Of a stretch of DNA of 64,000 nucleotides, positions 47,545 through 55,621 are shown piece after piece (position 1 is the stretch's first letter; every line of letters begins with the position of its first letter). The stretch lies in contig CALSOR010000002.1 of NCBI GenBank assembly GCA_943788025.1, positions 1,550,001 to 1,614,000 on the forward strand. Reading direction: 5' to 3'. The notes beneath the pieces were generated by a model. The model had not been told where the DNA came from. It worked only from the letters and a program-made list of their open reading frames with translations, and did no database searches. This DNA is from JABAAE01 sp905480545 (GTDB taxonomy: Bacteria; Planctomycetota; Planctomycetia; Pirellulales; Pirellulaceae). The position numbers and the translations under genes are program-made.

Positions 47545-48042
47545 CTAAAAGATCTCCATTGCGATTTCCTTACCGACGAACTCCGCCATCACTTGGGGGC
47601 TTTCTTTGGCCAAGTCGGAATGCACAAAGTTGGTGCTCGATAGCGAAATGAATTTTTGGAAGCGGGTCAAATCACCCTGATCAGAAAGGTCCCACGCACC
47701 CTCGACGGTTGCAATGATGAATGCTTCTCGCCCGTCGACAATATGGCAGATGGCGGTGCATGATTGGGGGGCCACTGTTCGGGCATGATTTAATCGACTG
47801 AACATGACGGCATCCACGCTGTGATTCTTCATCAACCAATTTAGTTGTCGTTCGTCGTAGTTCCCGTTTCGAATCACAGTCGTTTTACATGGCCCTAACT
47901 CATGCGGTTGAATGTCGATGACTTCAAATGCTCCGCTGGTGCGCAGTGATTTGACGATTGATGCGCGTAAACGTTGGGCGACATCGCTTCTTATTCGTTT
48001 GGTCAAGGATTCGATGGAAAATTCAATCGTAGAGAAATGCAA
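47545..48042 (-). CDS. Hypothetical protein
   Basis: A frame of 165 codons beginning with TTG at 48042; a second TTG at 48006 is also possible and neither has a clear Shine-Dalgarno. There is no signal peptide in the visible frame. Central residues IVKSLRTSGAFEVIDIQPHE and DAVMFSRLNHARTVAPQSCT, with a later FIIATVEGAWDLSD, suggest an alpha/beta fold reminiscent of LpoB/CsgG-like proteins, but this is a weak impression. Its start overlaps head-to-head with the HDOD-like gene at 48014. Confidence 0.5.
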   Translation of the reverse strand: MHFSTIEFSIESLTKRIRSDVAQRLRASIVKSLRTSGAFEVIDIQPHELGPCKTTVIRNGNYDERQLNWLMKNHSVDAVMFSRLNHARTVAPQSCTAICHIVDGREAFIIATVEGAWDLSDQGDLTRFQKFISLSSTNFVHSDLAKESPQVMAEFVGKEIAMEIF

Positions 48043-48316
48043 AGAACTGATCGTTCAAGCCACCGACGAAGATGTTGATTTTCGAAAACTTGGTAACGAT
48101 ATCGCCTCGCAAAACGAGATACTTTCCCAGGTTTTGAAAAGAGTGAATTCGATTGAATTTGGACTTGATCATCAAGTGGATGATCCATCCCACGCGACGG
48201 TAATCCTCGGGCAGCGACGTTTAGCCGAAGTATTGGAGAATGTAATCCAGGTTCAAGAGCGGCTGGCCGAAGACAGGAGTGCCGGTGAAGGAGTGCCGGT
48301 GAAGGAGTCGATATGA
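48014..48316 (+). CDS. Mini-HDOD domain protein
   Basis: A 100-residue protein starting at ATG 48014 with AAGGA at 48005-48009. Residues 12-75 follow the N-terminal part of an HDOD domain: DVDFRKLGNDIASQNEILSQ, then VLKRVNSIEFGLDHQVDDPS and HATVILGQRRLAEVLENV. Full HDOD domains are about 200 residues and lack or keep degraded HD-phosphohydrolase residues; here only the first helical bundle is present and the protein ends in a polar tail that includes a 14-nt duplication. A regulatory, protein-binding role is inferred. Confidence 0.6.
   Translation: MENSIVEKCKELIVQATDEDVDFRKLGNDIASQNEILSQVLKRVNSIEFGLDHQVDDPSHATVILGQRRLAEVLENVIQVQERLAEDRSAGEGVPVKESI
48276..48303 (+). repeat. 14-nt tandem duplication in the 3' end of the HDOD-like gene
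   Basis: GGAGTGCCGGTGAA occurs twice plus a partial third (GGAGT), just before the stop at 48316. It adds residues to the C-terminus without closing the frame. Confidence 0.9.
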
Positions 48317-48392
48317 CGTCCATCTGATGAGTCAAGTTCGATGTTAAATTTGAATGGAATCAATTAGGAATTGCTTTTTAATTGCGCCTTGT

Positions 48393-49556
48393 TTAATTGC
48401 CACGACGGCTCGATAAATCTTCAGCAATAACTTTCACAACCTTGACCGTTTCGAGCTGCGTGTCAGCGATCTTTTCTGAGTCTCGAATCGATTTGATTTT
48501 TGTTTCGCCGATAACCAGTTTATCCGGAACGGTCGCCAGCCTTACAACGGATCTTTTGTAAGTCGGTTGCATCGAATCGATTGCAGCTTGGTTGTCTTTT
48601 ACAGGCGAAGCATCTTGGTCGTTCAGGTTTCGTTTTGGTGAATTGCCGCGAGTCAGTTTCGACAATGACTCTTTCAAACGCGAGAGATCACTCGATGAAC
48701 TCGGTGCCGGGTTTGTGGCCGCAACATCATTTGTATCGTGCTGTGTTAGATTTGGTTCGTCACTGCTGATTTCTTCTTCATATGCGACCGTCATCACAGG
48801 ATCCTGCCGGTAGAACGGATTGACTACCTTGGCACCACGGGGGCGGTGTCTGATTTCGATGGCCGGTTCAGCCCTTACAAATGGAGCTGGAGAATGGGTT
48901 GATGGGTAATCGCGTTCGGGCAAATCTGCCTTAGCAGCTGAGTAACTTGCCATGATGGTTCGTTTCCCATCCGCGGCGTTCGCCCCAGCTGTTCTCCGTT
49001 GTTTGAGGGGAGTAGAGTTTGATCCGAGTGTGTTGTTGACCGGCTTGTTTTTAGGAAGCAAATTCTGCAACGCTTGGTTTAATTCGGAACCGGTCTTGAT
49101 TTGGTTGTTTGGATTGGCATCGGAATTCAGGTTGGATGGAAGGCCCATTGCGCGAGCTTTCGCAACTTGTCTCAGTCCATCTTCAGCCAGAGCATTGTTT
49201 GGCTCGATTTTTAAAACGCGAGTAAAGTAGCTTTCTGCCGATTCCCAAGCATGTTTTTCCAAGCTTAACTTCCCGGCGACCAGCAGCAATTCAGTAGAAA
49301 CATCCGGCCGGTTCTGTAAGCTGGTCGGATCATTAGGATCGACCCTCTGTGTCGAGTTTTTTTTGTCGGTAAAACTCGAAAAGAACTTTTTGATGCCGGA
49401 CTTTTTCTCGTTGGATGCTGCTCCAATCGACGGCTTGAGATTTGTATTCACGTCAGGATTCGTTTGAAATCCTGTTGTTTTATGCGTTGTCACACAGCCG
49501 ACGCTTACGCCCAATGTGATAGCAATCGTGACGTAACCTAAGACAAACGATCTCAT
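48393..49556 (-). CDS. TPR-containing lipoprotein
   Basis: The start at 49556 (MRSFVLGYVTIAITLGVSVG followed by Cys) gives a lipoprotein signal with SVGC lipobox and 387 residues; the frame is open upstream to 49700 without supporting features. Near residues 85-150 a TPR-like unit is seen (LSLEKHAWESAESYFTRVLK, IEPNNALAEDGLRQVAKA). The remainder is polar and apparently disordered, rich in Asn, Ser and Pro. It may act as an envelope scaffold. Divergent from the cytochrome-c/WD40 gene. Confidence 0.72.
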   Translation of the reverse strand: MRSFVLGYVTIAITLGVSVGCVTTHKTTGFQTNPDVNTNLKPSIGAASNEKKSGIKKFFSSFTDKKNSTQRVDPNDPTSLQNRPDVSTELLLVAGKLSLEKHAWESAESYFTRVLKIEPNNALAEDGLRQVAKARAMGLPSNLNSDANPNNQIKTGSELNQALQNLLPKNKPVNNTLGSNSTPLKQRRTAGANAADGKRTIMASYSAAKADLPERDYPSTHSPAPFVRAEPAIEIRHRPRGAKVVNPFYRQDPVMTVAYEEEISSDEPNLTQHDTNDVAATNPAPSSSSDLSRLKESLSKLTRGNSPKRNLNDQDASPVKDNQAAIDSMQPTYKRSVVRLATVPDKLVIGETKIKSIRDSEKIADTQLETVKVVKVIAEDLSSRRGN

Positions 49557-49775
49557 CCTGCACGCTTCCTTGCCTGAAGAAAAAAAGACTCGTTTCGCGA
49601 AAAAAGCGAAAACTATCCAACTCAAATATCGACGCGTCGGTTTTTTCGCTGAATTCATTCTTGGATTCCGACTGGTTTTCCAATGGAATTTCAAAAACAA
49701 TAGGGGATCATGAGACCTAATCAGGCGATTTCGCCAATTACAGCCCTACATCCCAACCATCACAGCCCAATTCAA

Positions 49776-52625
49776 ATGGTTTTCAAAATTCAATCGGTTA
49801 TCGCTTGTTTGATTCTTACTGTCGGCCTCGGTGCTAGCAATCATTGTCAAACGGCTGCTGCTGACGACGATCAACCGACCTACGAAAATTCCGCTGTGCC
49901 ACTTTTTCAGAAGTACTGTAATTCATGTCATAACGCAGATGACATGGAAGGTGATCTCGCGTTGGACAGTCCATCTGGGATTGCTGCAGGTGGTGGATCG
50001 GGTCCCGCCCTTTTGCCGGGTGATCCCAAGACGAGTCGCATGATCAGGATGATAACCGGCCAGCATGATCTGAAGATGCCGCCGGATGACGCCGACGGGC
50101 CGACGCAAACCGAAATTGAAAAACTGATGGCTTGGATCGAAGGTGGGGCGATCGTATCAAATGACATTTCATTGGCTCCAAAAACGCTGACCGTTCCGGA
50201 AGTCAATTCGAAAGTGGTTGTGAACCCGATCACCGATGTGTGTTGGTCACCCGACGGAAAGTTACTTGCGATTGCCCGATACCAATCAATTGAGGTTCTT
50301 TCTGCAGTCGACAAAAAAACGTTGTTTGTGTTTTCCGATCATCCCGGCAAAGTGAATTCGATTCAGTTTTCACCCGACTCAAACTCAATACTTGCTGCCA
50401 CGGGAGTGACAGGTCTTTACGGGGTGGCGATCCAATGGGATCTTGCGACCCAAAAAAAAATAAAGGAGTTCAAGGATCATCGTGACGTTCTATATGCCGC
50501 AAGTTTTTCGCCGAACGGTGCGATCATTGCAACTGGTGGTTACGATCGAAAAATCAATCTTTGGGATTCAAAAAGCGGAAAAAAGATTCGCCAATTGCAG
50601 GGGCACAACGGCGCTATTTACGATTTGAGTTTTCATAATGCGGGAAACGTGCTTGCATCGGCCAGTGGCGACCAAACAGTGAAACTCTGGAATGTAAAAA
50701 GTGGTGAGCGGCTCGATACGCTGGGGCAGCCGCTCAGAGAACAATTCGTAACATCGTTTCATCCCAAATTAGATTTGATCGTCGCTGCCGGACGTGACAA
50801 TCGGATTCGTTCATGGAAGTTTACTTCAAAAGAAAAATCGTCGATCAACCCTTTGTTGATTTCGAATTTTGCCCATGAAGCGTCGATCATTGCGATGGAC
50901 TTTTCGGATGACGGGAAGCTGTTGGTCACTTCCGCAGAGGACCAAACGCTCAAATTATGGCGTGGCGACACCATTGAGCTGATTGCATCGTTTCCCAAGC
51001 AACCCGCAATCGCGTTTGCACTCGATATTTCCAGTGATAATGTTCTGGCGGTCGGCCGGCTTGACGGATCGAATGATTTTTATCCGCTTGAGGAACTGAC
51101 AAATCGTTTGTCTGGTGGTTTACCTTCAACGGAATCCGATTTCGTTGAGCCCAAGTTTGCGACCCGACCGTTTGCATTGCGTTCGTTGAACGAAGCGGAG
51201 CCAAATGACTTGTTTTCCAACGCACAACCGGTCGAAATTCCTGCATCCATTGCAGGCGTTTTTAAAACCACTGATGTTGATTCCAACAACGGTGATGCAG
51301 ACATTTACAAAGTGTCTATGAAGAAGGGCGAAACCTGGGTAATCGAAACTGATGCGGCTCGCAGCAAATCGATGGCGGACACGAAGGTTGAGGTCCTTGC
51401 TGCAAACGGCAAATCGATTCCGCGTGTCCTTTTGCAGGCCGTCCGAGACTCGTACTTCACATTTCGAGGCAAAGATGCAAACACATCAGATGACTTTAGG
51501 ATTTTTAATTGGCAAGAAATGGAACTGAATGAGTTGCTTTTCTGCAATGGCGAAGTGGTTCAGTTATACCTTTATCCGCGTGGTCCGGATTCTGGTTTCA
51601 AGGTTTATCCCGGCTTTGGAAGTCGCCATAACTTGTTTGATACGACACCCATTGCCCATGCTCTTCAGGAGCCGTGTTACATCGTCAAGGCATTGCCCCC
51701 AGGAACGCCGTTGGTTCCCAATGGGTTGCCGTCTTTCGAATTGAACTATGAGAATGATGACGATGCGAAGCGAATCCTTGGACGTGATTCGAAATTGTTC
51801 TTCACCGCACCAGAAGATGGCGAGTATTTGGTAAGGGTTTGCGATGCACGCAATTTCCAAGGCGACAAATTTACATACAAATTGTCAATTCGACCGGCTC
51901 AACCCGATTTCAAGGTTTCGTTTTCAGGTAAGAAAATGAACATCCGAAAAGGCAGCGGGCAGGAGTTTCAAGTCTCGGCGACGAGGATGGATGATTTCTC
52001 TGGGCCGATTGATCTTCGATTCGAGAACGTTCCCAAGGGGTTTGAAATCCCCGAGAAGATCAGAATCCAAAGCAAACATTTTCAAGCGTTTGGCACCGTC
52101 CACGCTGCTCCTGATGCAGTGGCTCCAACGGCTGAACAACTTAAAGCAATCAAGATCACTGCAGTCGCAATGATCAATGGGAAAGAGGTGCAAAGGAGTG
52201 TCGGCGGTTTTGAGGAAATGAAGATCGCAGATTCCCCGAAAGTGCAAATTCGAATCACCGAATCGGGCAAGGAGTTAACGAAAGAGGATATCGATGGTTT
52301 GTTCGCCACTGATGCAAAGCCGTATGTGCTCGATATCGCTCCGGGTGAAACCGTTTCCGCTCAGATTGTTGTAAAGCGTAATAAACACAATGGCGACATC
52401 GATTTTGGAAAAGAGGTTTCGGGTCGCAATTTGCCGCATGGTGTTTTTGTGGACAACATTGGATTGAATGGACTTCGAATCATCAAAGGGCAGGGCGATG
52501 CTCGGGAATTCTTTGTGACTGCGGCAAAATGGGTGCCAGAGCAAACTCGTATGTTTCACCTAAGAGCCAATAATGTTGACGGCGAGACGACGCTTCCAGT
52601 GAAGTTGGTTGTGCGAAAAAAATAG
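49776..52625 (+). CDS. Exported cytochrome-c/WD40 protein
   Basis: The start at 49776 yields a signal peptide (VFKIQSVIACLILTVGLGAS) and 949 residues. A c-type haem motif CNSCH (48-52) heads a planctomycete cytochrome-type domain that ends around LMAWIEGGA; it includes the distal MPPDD segment. Residues about 140-440 hold six or seven WD40 blades (e.g. DQTVKLWNVKSGERLDTL, YDRKINLWDSKSGK). The C-terminal 480 residues contain a pre-peptidase-like beta domain (NEAEPNDLFSNAQPVEIPAS) and Ig-like beta segments. DUF1549/DUF1553 domains common in similar proteins are absent. The role may be electron transfer at the cell surface; the partner is unknown. Confidence 0.83.
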   Translation: MVFKIQSVIACLILTVGLGASNHCQTAAADDDQPTYENSAVPLFQKYCNSCHNADDMEGDLALDSPSGIAAGGGSGPALLPGDPKTSRMIRMITGQHDLKMPPDDADGPTQTEIEKLMAWIEGGAIVSNDISLAPKTLTVPEVNSKVVVNPITDVCWSPDGKLLAIARYQSIEVLSAVDKKTLFVFSDHPGKVNSIQFSPDSNSILAATGVTGLYGVAIQWDLATQKKIKEFKDHRDVLYAASFSPNGAIIATGGYDRKINLWDSKSGKKIRQLQGHNGAIYDLSFHNAGNVLASASGDQTVKLWNVKSGERLDTLGQPLREQFVTSFHPKLDLIVAAGRDNRIRSWKFTSKEKSSINPLLISNFAHEASIIAMDFSDDGKLLVTSAEDQTLKLWRGDTIELIASFPKQPAIAFALDISSDNVLAVGRLDGSNDFYPLEELTNRLSGGLPSTESDFVEPKFATRPFALRSLNEAEPNDLFSNAQPVEIPASIAGVFKTTDVDSNNGDADIYKVSMKKGETWVIETDAARSKSMADTKVEVLAANGKSIPRVLLQAVRDSYFTFRGKDANTSDDFRIFNWQEMELNELLFCNGEVVQLYLYPRGPDSGFKVYPGFGSRHNLFDTTPIAHALQEPCYIVKALPPGTPLVPNGLPSFELNYENDDDAKRILGRDSKLFFTAPEDGEYLVRVCDARNFQGDKFTYKLSIRPAQPDFKVSFSGKKMNIRKGSGQEFQVSATRMDDFSGPIDLRFENVPKGFEIPEKIRIQSKHFQAFGTVHAAPDAVAPTAEQLKAIKITAVAMINGKEVQRSVGGFEEMKIADSPKVQIRITESGKELTKEDIDGLFATDAKPYVLDIAPGETVSAQIVVKRNKHNGDIDFGKEVSGRNLPHGVFVDNIGLNGLRIIKGQGDAREFFVTAAKWVPEQTRMFHLRANNVDGETTLPVKLVVRKK

Positions 52626-53168
52626 CGTGTGTCGATCGGCTTTGCAGACTGGATGCTGGCTACAGACTGAATGTTCGCCATAGAGTGTGTGCTCGCTCCG
52701 CCCTTGTTAAACCGCGTGGGCATCGTCCCGCGTGATGCGATGGTTTTAGCGTGCTAGTTATGTTTGACCTCGTGGCGAGTCATTCGAACACCGTTTTGGC
52801 GTCCTGTTTGATTTTGGAGGATCGAGGACACCAGTAGAACTTTTTGCAGCGGAGATCGTCACATGGAATCTGGAAACAGCATGGATGGTGATGGCTCTAG
52901 AGTCCCAAGTTGTAAGCTGATGCTCTTTAAGGCGGCAATGCCACGGTAAGAACCCGAGCAGAATTGTCTCGTTAACCAACTGATGCTTCCATCGCTTTTG
53001 GGTTATTGGCTGACTTCTTTTTCTAGCCTGCCACTACGTTGCTGCAAAAAGAATTCCGTGTTTTCCGCACTTTGCTTTTCGCTTTTCTGGAAGTTAAGCA
53101 TTAGTAAGTAGAGGTAAAGCGACAAACACACTTTCACCAACATCCTGAGGACTATTGCTATCGCCGAA
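52626..53168. other. Left boundary region of the GC-rich island
   Basis: About 540 bases with no convincing gene. It contains a copy of the dispersed hairpin repeat (52706-52754). A minus-strand frame at 52758-52979 looks partly protein-like but shows no family feature. Confidence 0.5.
52706..52754 (+). repeat. Dispersed hairpin (REP-like) repeat, copy 2; left flank of island
   Basis: Starts GTTAAACCGCGTGGGC and continues through CCCGCGTGATGCGATGG to TTTTAGC. About 5 differences over 49 bases from the copy at 60688, same orientation. The G/C-rich core can form a short hairpin. Confidence 0.8.
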
Positions 53169-53700
53169 GTGTCGAATCTGAGTCCGGACGAATTCGTCAA
53201 GCTGACGCTTGAACACGAGGGGCGGTTTTTCTCCGTTGTGCTTGCGATGCTGCCCGGCTGCGCGGACGCGGAGGACATTGTTCAGGAAGCGATAACCGTC
53301 ATGTGGCAAAAGTCAGAACAATTTCAGCGCGGCACGGACTTTGGTGCCTGGGGCTGCCGCATCGTTCGGCTCAAGGTGATGGAGCATCTCCGTAAGCGGC
53401 GCGGCGATGGCGTTGTGCTGTCTCATGAGGCGCTAGAAATGGTCGCACTCGATCTTGAGAGGTCAGCCGACGATCTGGCCGCGCACGACTGCCTTGAAAG
53501 ACTGTCTTAAGAAGTTGGAGCCCACGGCGCGAGAATTGATCACGATTCGTTTCCACTCGAAAATGACGTTGAAGAAAACCGCTGAACAACTGGGGAAGTC
53601 GGAGCCGACCATTCGCAAATCGGTACGAAAGCTTCTGCGCCAGCTTGAACGATGCGTCGAGCGGACGTTGGGAATTGATGCGGAGCCTGCCCATGAATGA
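53169..53700 (+). pseudogene. ECF sigma factor, one frameshift
   Basis: The frame begins at GTG 53169 and encodes sigma-70 region 2 (FFSVVLAMLPGCADAEDIVQ, EAITVMWQKSEQFQRGTDFG, AWGCRIVRLKVMEHLRKRR). It stops at TAA 53508-53510. The next frame (+1) continues exactly in the linker and region 4: KKLEPTARELITIRFHSKMT then LKKTAEQLGKSEPTIRKSVR. Skipping one base at 53505-53508 gives about 176 residues with a normal ECF layout. So either a one-base insertion inactivates it, or TCT-TAA-G is a programmed +1 site, or it is a base-calling error. The family is of the planctomycete ECF type paired with FecR. The corrected product ends 8 bases inside the FecR gene. Confidence 0.8.
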
Positions 53701-55102
53701 TTCATCGTTTGAAGACTTGATGGATGCGATTGAAAGCGGCGCGGCAACCGCGGATCAGGCAGCTACGCTGTCGGAATTGATCTGCTCCGATGCCACATTC
53801 CGCGCTCGCTACGTTCGGTATATGTCGATGCGCGGGCAACTGGCGGTGTCCGCAAGGCGCATCTCGGAGTCTGTACCCGAAAGCGAACGGGCTTCCAGTT
53901 CAACCGAAGTCGTTTCGACACCGTCTCTTCGTCGCCGACGTGTCTGGATGTCGTTCGCCGCAATGGCCGCATCGGCGGCGTTAGTCGTCATGGGTTATCA
54001 GTATTTCAACCACGATCGCAATGGTTCGTTAGTCGGCATAGAAGGTCAACAGCTCAATACTTCGATTGCTGTTCTTGAAGCACAGGACGGCTACTGGCAC
54101 TGTCCCGGTCTCAATGCCGAAGTGGGCGAACCGATCGGCCCTGGTCGTTGGTTAAGACTGGATCAGGGAACAGCGACCGTGCGGTTTAATAGTGGTGTCG
54201 CGATGAAATTGATTGGAGACACGCTGCTGCAGATTGTCTCCGCTGAGCGAGTTTTGCTTGTCCATGGTGACGCTCGAACGAATGTTCCAGAGAACGCAAC
54301 CGGATTCACGATCGCCACTGCTGCCGGCGACGTCGTTGACCTGGGAACCGAATTCTCCGTCTCGACGGACGGTTCAAGCATCGATGTCCATGTTCACGAT
54401 GGCTTGGCACGAATTGATTCTGCTGAGATGGCAAGTCAAATGGTCAGTGAGGGCCAGATGTTTCGCGTCGATCCGGTTTCCAAAAAGATTGAGCGTCTGC
54501 CACTGGATCCAGCTATCCCTGGGAAAGCGAAAGCCCCGCTTCACATCGCGTATCAAGTTCGGGCTGGGACGCTTGGGAACCAGCCTTACCCCGGCAAGGT
54601 CGGGCACGACTTTGTTGTCCATCGTCCCATCGCCGTCACTCGGCTGGGTGTGTTTGACAGTGCGTCCGATGGGTTGAGCTCCACTTTGACGTGCGAATTA
54701 TGGCGTCGCGATACCAGCGGAACTCCTACGGAGTTTGGTGACGACTCTGGAGCTGCGCTGCTGGCGACAGTCGTTTTTGACCCGGGGCAAGAAGCCGCCC
54801 TTGTTGGCGGGCATCGCATGCAGCCACTTAAAAAAGGCGAGCTGATTCTCCAGCCAGGAAGTTATTCCGTCGTCGCTTTCGGATTCGGAACGCCGGATCC
54901 GAATGGTAACGATTGGGAGGCGGGTTGGTATCGAGCGGAGAAGCGACGTGATGACGGCGAACAAGCCATTGAGTTTGTTGGGAGCAGCCGCTTTGGGGCG
55001 GCGGAATCGGAATTCGATGCAAACGATTTTCCGATTTCGATCGACACTGTTTTCGCTGATCGCTATTTGGCTGGAACATTTGAATTCCGACTTGTTCATT
55101 AA
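53693..55102 (+). CDS. FecR-family transmembrane regulator (putative anti-sigma)
   Basis: ATG at 53693 overlaps the end of the sigma gene by eight bases, giving 469 residues; upstream codons in frame are not homologous-looking. Residues 1-90 form a cytoplasmic helical region (FEDLMDAIESGAATADQAAT); a membrane segment is at about 100-115 (MSFAAMAASAALVVMGYQYF); the FecR domain follows, with GIEGQQ, GIT-like WLRLDQGTATVRFNSGVAMK, TAAGDVVDLGTEFSV and VHVHDGLARI. The C-terminal 160 residues are a further beta-rich exported domain (TRLGVFDSASDGLSSTLTCE). It likely senses an extracytoplasmic signal and controls the ECF sigma factor. Intact, unlike its neighbours. Confidence 0.85.
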   Translation: MNDSSFEDLMDAIESGAATADQAATLSELICSDATFRARYVRYMSMRGQLAVSARRISESVPESERASSSTEVVSTPSLRRRRVWMSFAAMAASAALVVMGYQYFNHDRNGSLVGIEGQQLNTSIAVLEAQDGYWHCPGLNAEVGEPIGPGRWLRLDQGTATVRFNSGVAMKLIGDTLLQIVSAERVLLVHGDARTNVPENATGFTIATAAGDVVDLGTEFSVSTDGSSIDVHVHDGLARIDSAEMASQMVSEGQMFRVDPVSKKIERLPLDPAIPGKAKAPLHIAYQVRAGTLGNQPYPGKVGHDFVVHRPIAVTRLGVFDSASDGLSSTLTCELWRRDTSGTPTEFGDDSGAALLATVVFDPGQEAALVGGHRMQPLKKGELILQPGSYSVVAFGFGTPDPNGNDWEAGWYRAEKRRDDGEQAIEFVGSSRFGAAESEFDANDFPISIDTVFADRYLAGTFEFRLVH

Positions 55103-55135
55103 CAATTACCCCGTATTTCGAATCAGGAACCAAAG

Positions 55136-55585
55136 ATGGAAACAGAACACATGCAAGCTATTACCCTCGCTGACAACATCAGCTCTCACACTGCTGAAGC
55201 GATGTTGTCGGCGGCCGAGTCGAAAGCGATTGAGCTCAACGTCAAGATGAACATTGCAATAGTTGACATTGGAGGAAACCTCAAGGCATTTCGTCGGATG
55301 GACGGTGCTTGGCTGGGCAGTATTGACATCGCGTGCAGGAAAGCTCGGACGGCGAGATTGTTCGACATGCCGACCGGGGCCATCGGTGAGTTGTCTCAAC
55401 CTGGTGGCTCGCTGTTTAACATTGAACATTCCAACGGGGGTCTGATTTCTTTTCCTGGAGGGCTGCCTGTGGTCAACGATCACGGCACAGTCGTCGGGGC
55501 GATCGGCGTTTCAGGCTCAACGGTTGAAGATGATCGCGTTGTTGCAGAAGCTGCGGTTCAGGCGGTGACTGAGGCATGCGTATAA
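55136..55585 (+). CDS. GlcG/HbpS family heme-binding-like protein
   Basis: A 149-residue protein of the GlcG/HbpS family: AMLSAAESKAIELNVKMNIA then VDIGGNLKAFRRMDGAWLGS, IDIACRKARTARLFDMPTGA and the C-terminal GAIGVSGSTVEDDRVVAEAA. HbpS from streptomycetes binds heme and works with a redox two-component system; GlcG is a glycolate-operon protein of unclear role. No signal peptide is visible, though the first six residues before MQAITLAD may be untranslated if ATG at 55151 is used. It lies 33 bases after FecR and 36 before the cytochrome-type protein, so it is in the same transcription unit. Confidence 0.85.
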   Translation: METEHMQAITLADNISSHTAEAMLSAAESKAIELNVKMNIAIVDIGGNLKAFRRMDGAWLGSIDIACRKARTARLFDMPTGAIGELSQPGGSLFNIEHSNGGLISFPGGLPVVNDHGTVVGAIGVSGSTVEDDRVVAEAAVQAVTEACV

Positions 55586-55621
55586 CCAGTATTTTTTGCG
55601 AATTCTCATTTCAGGTTTGAC

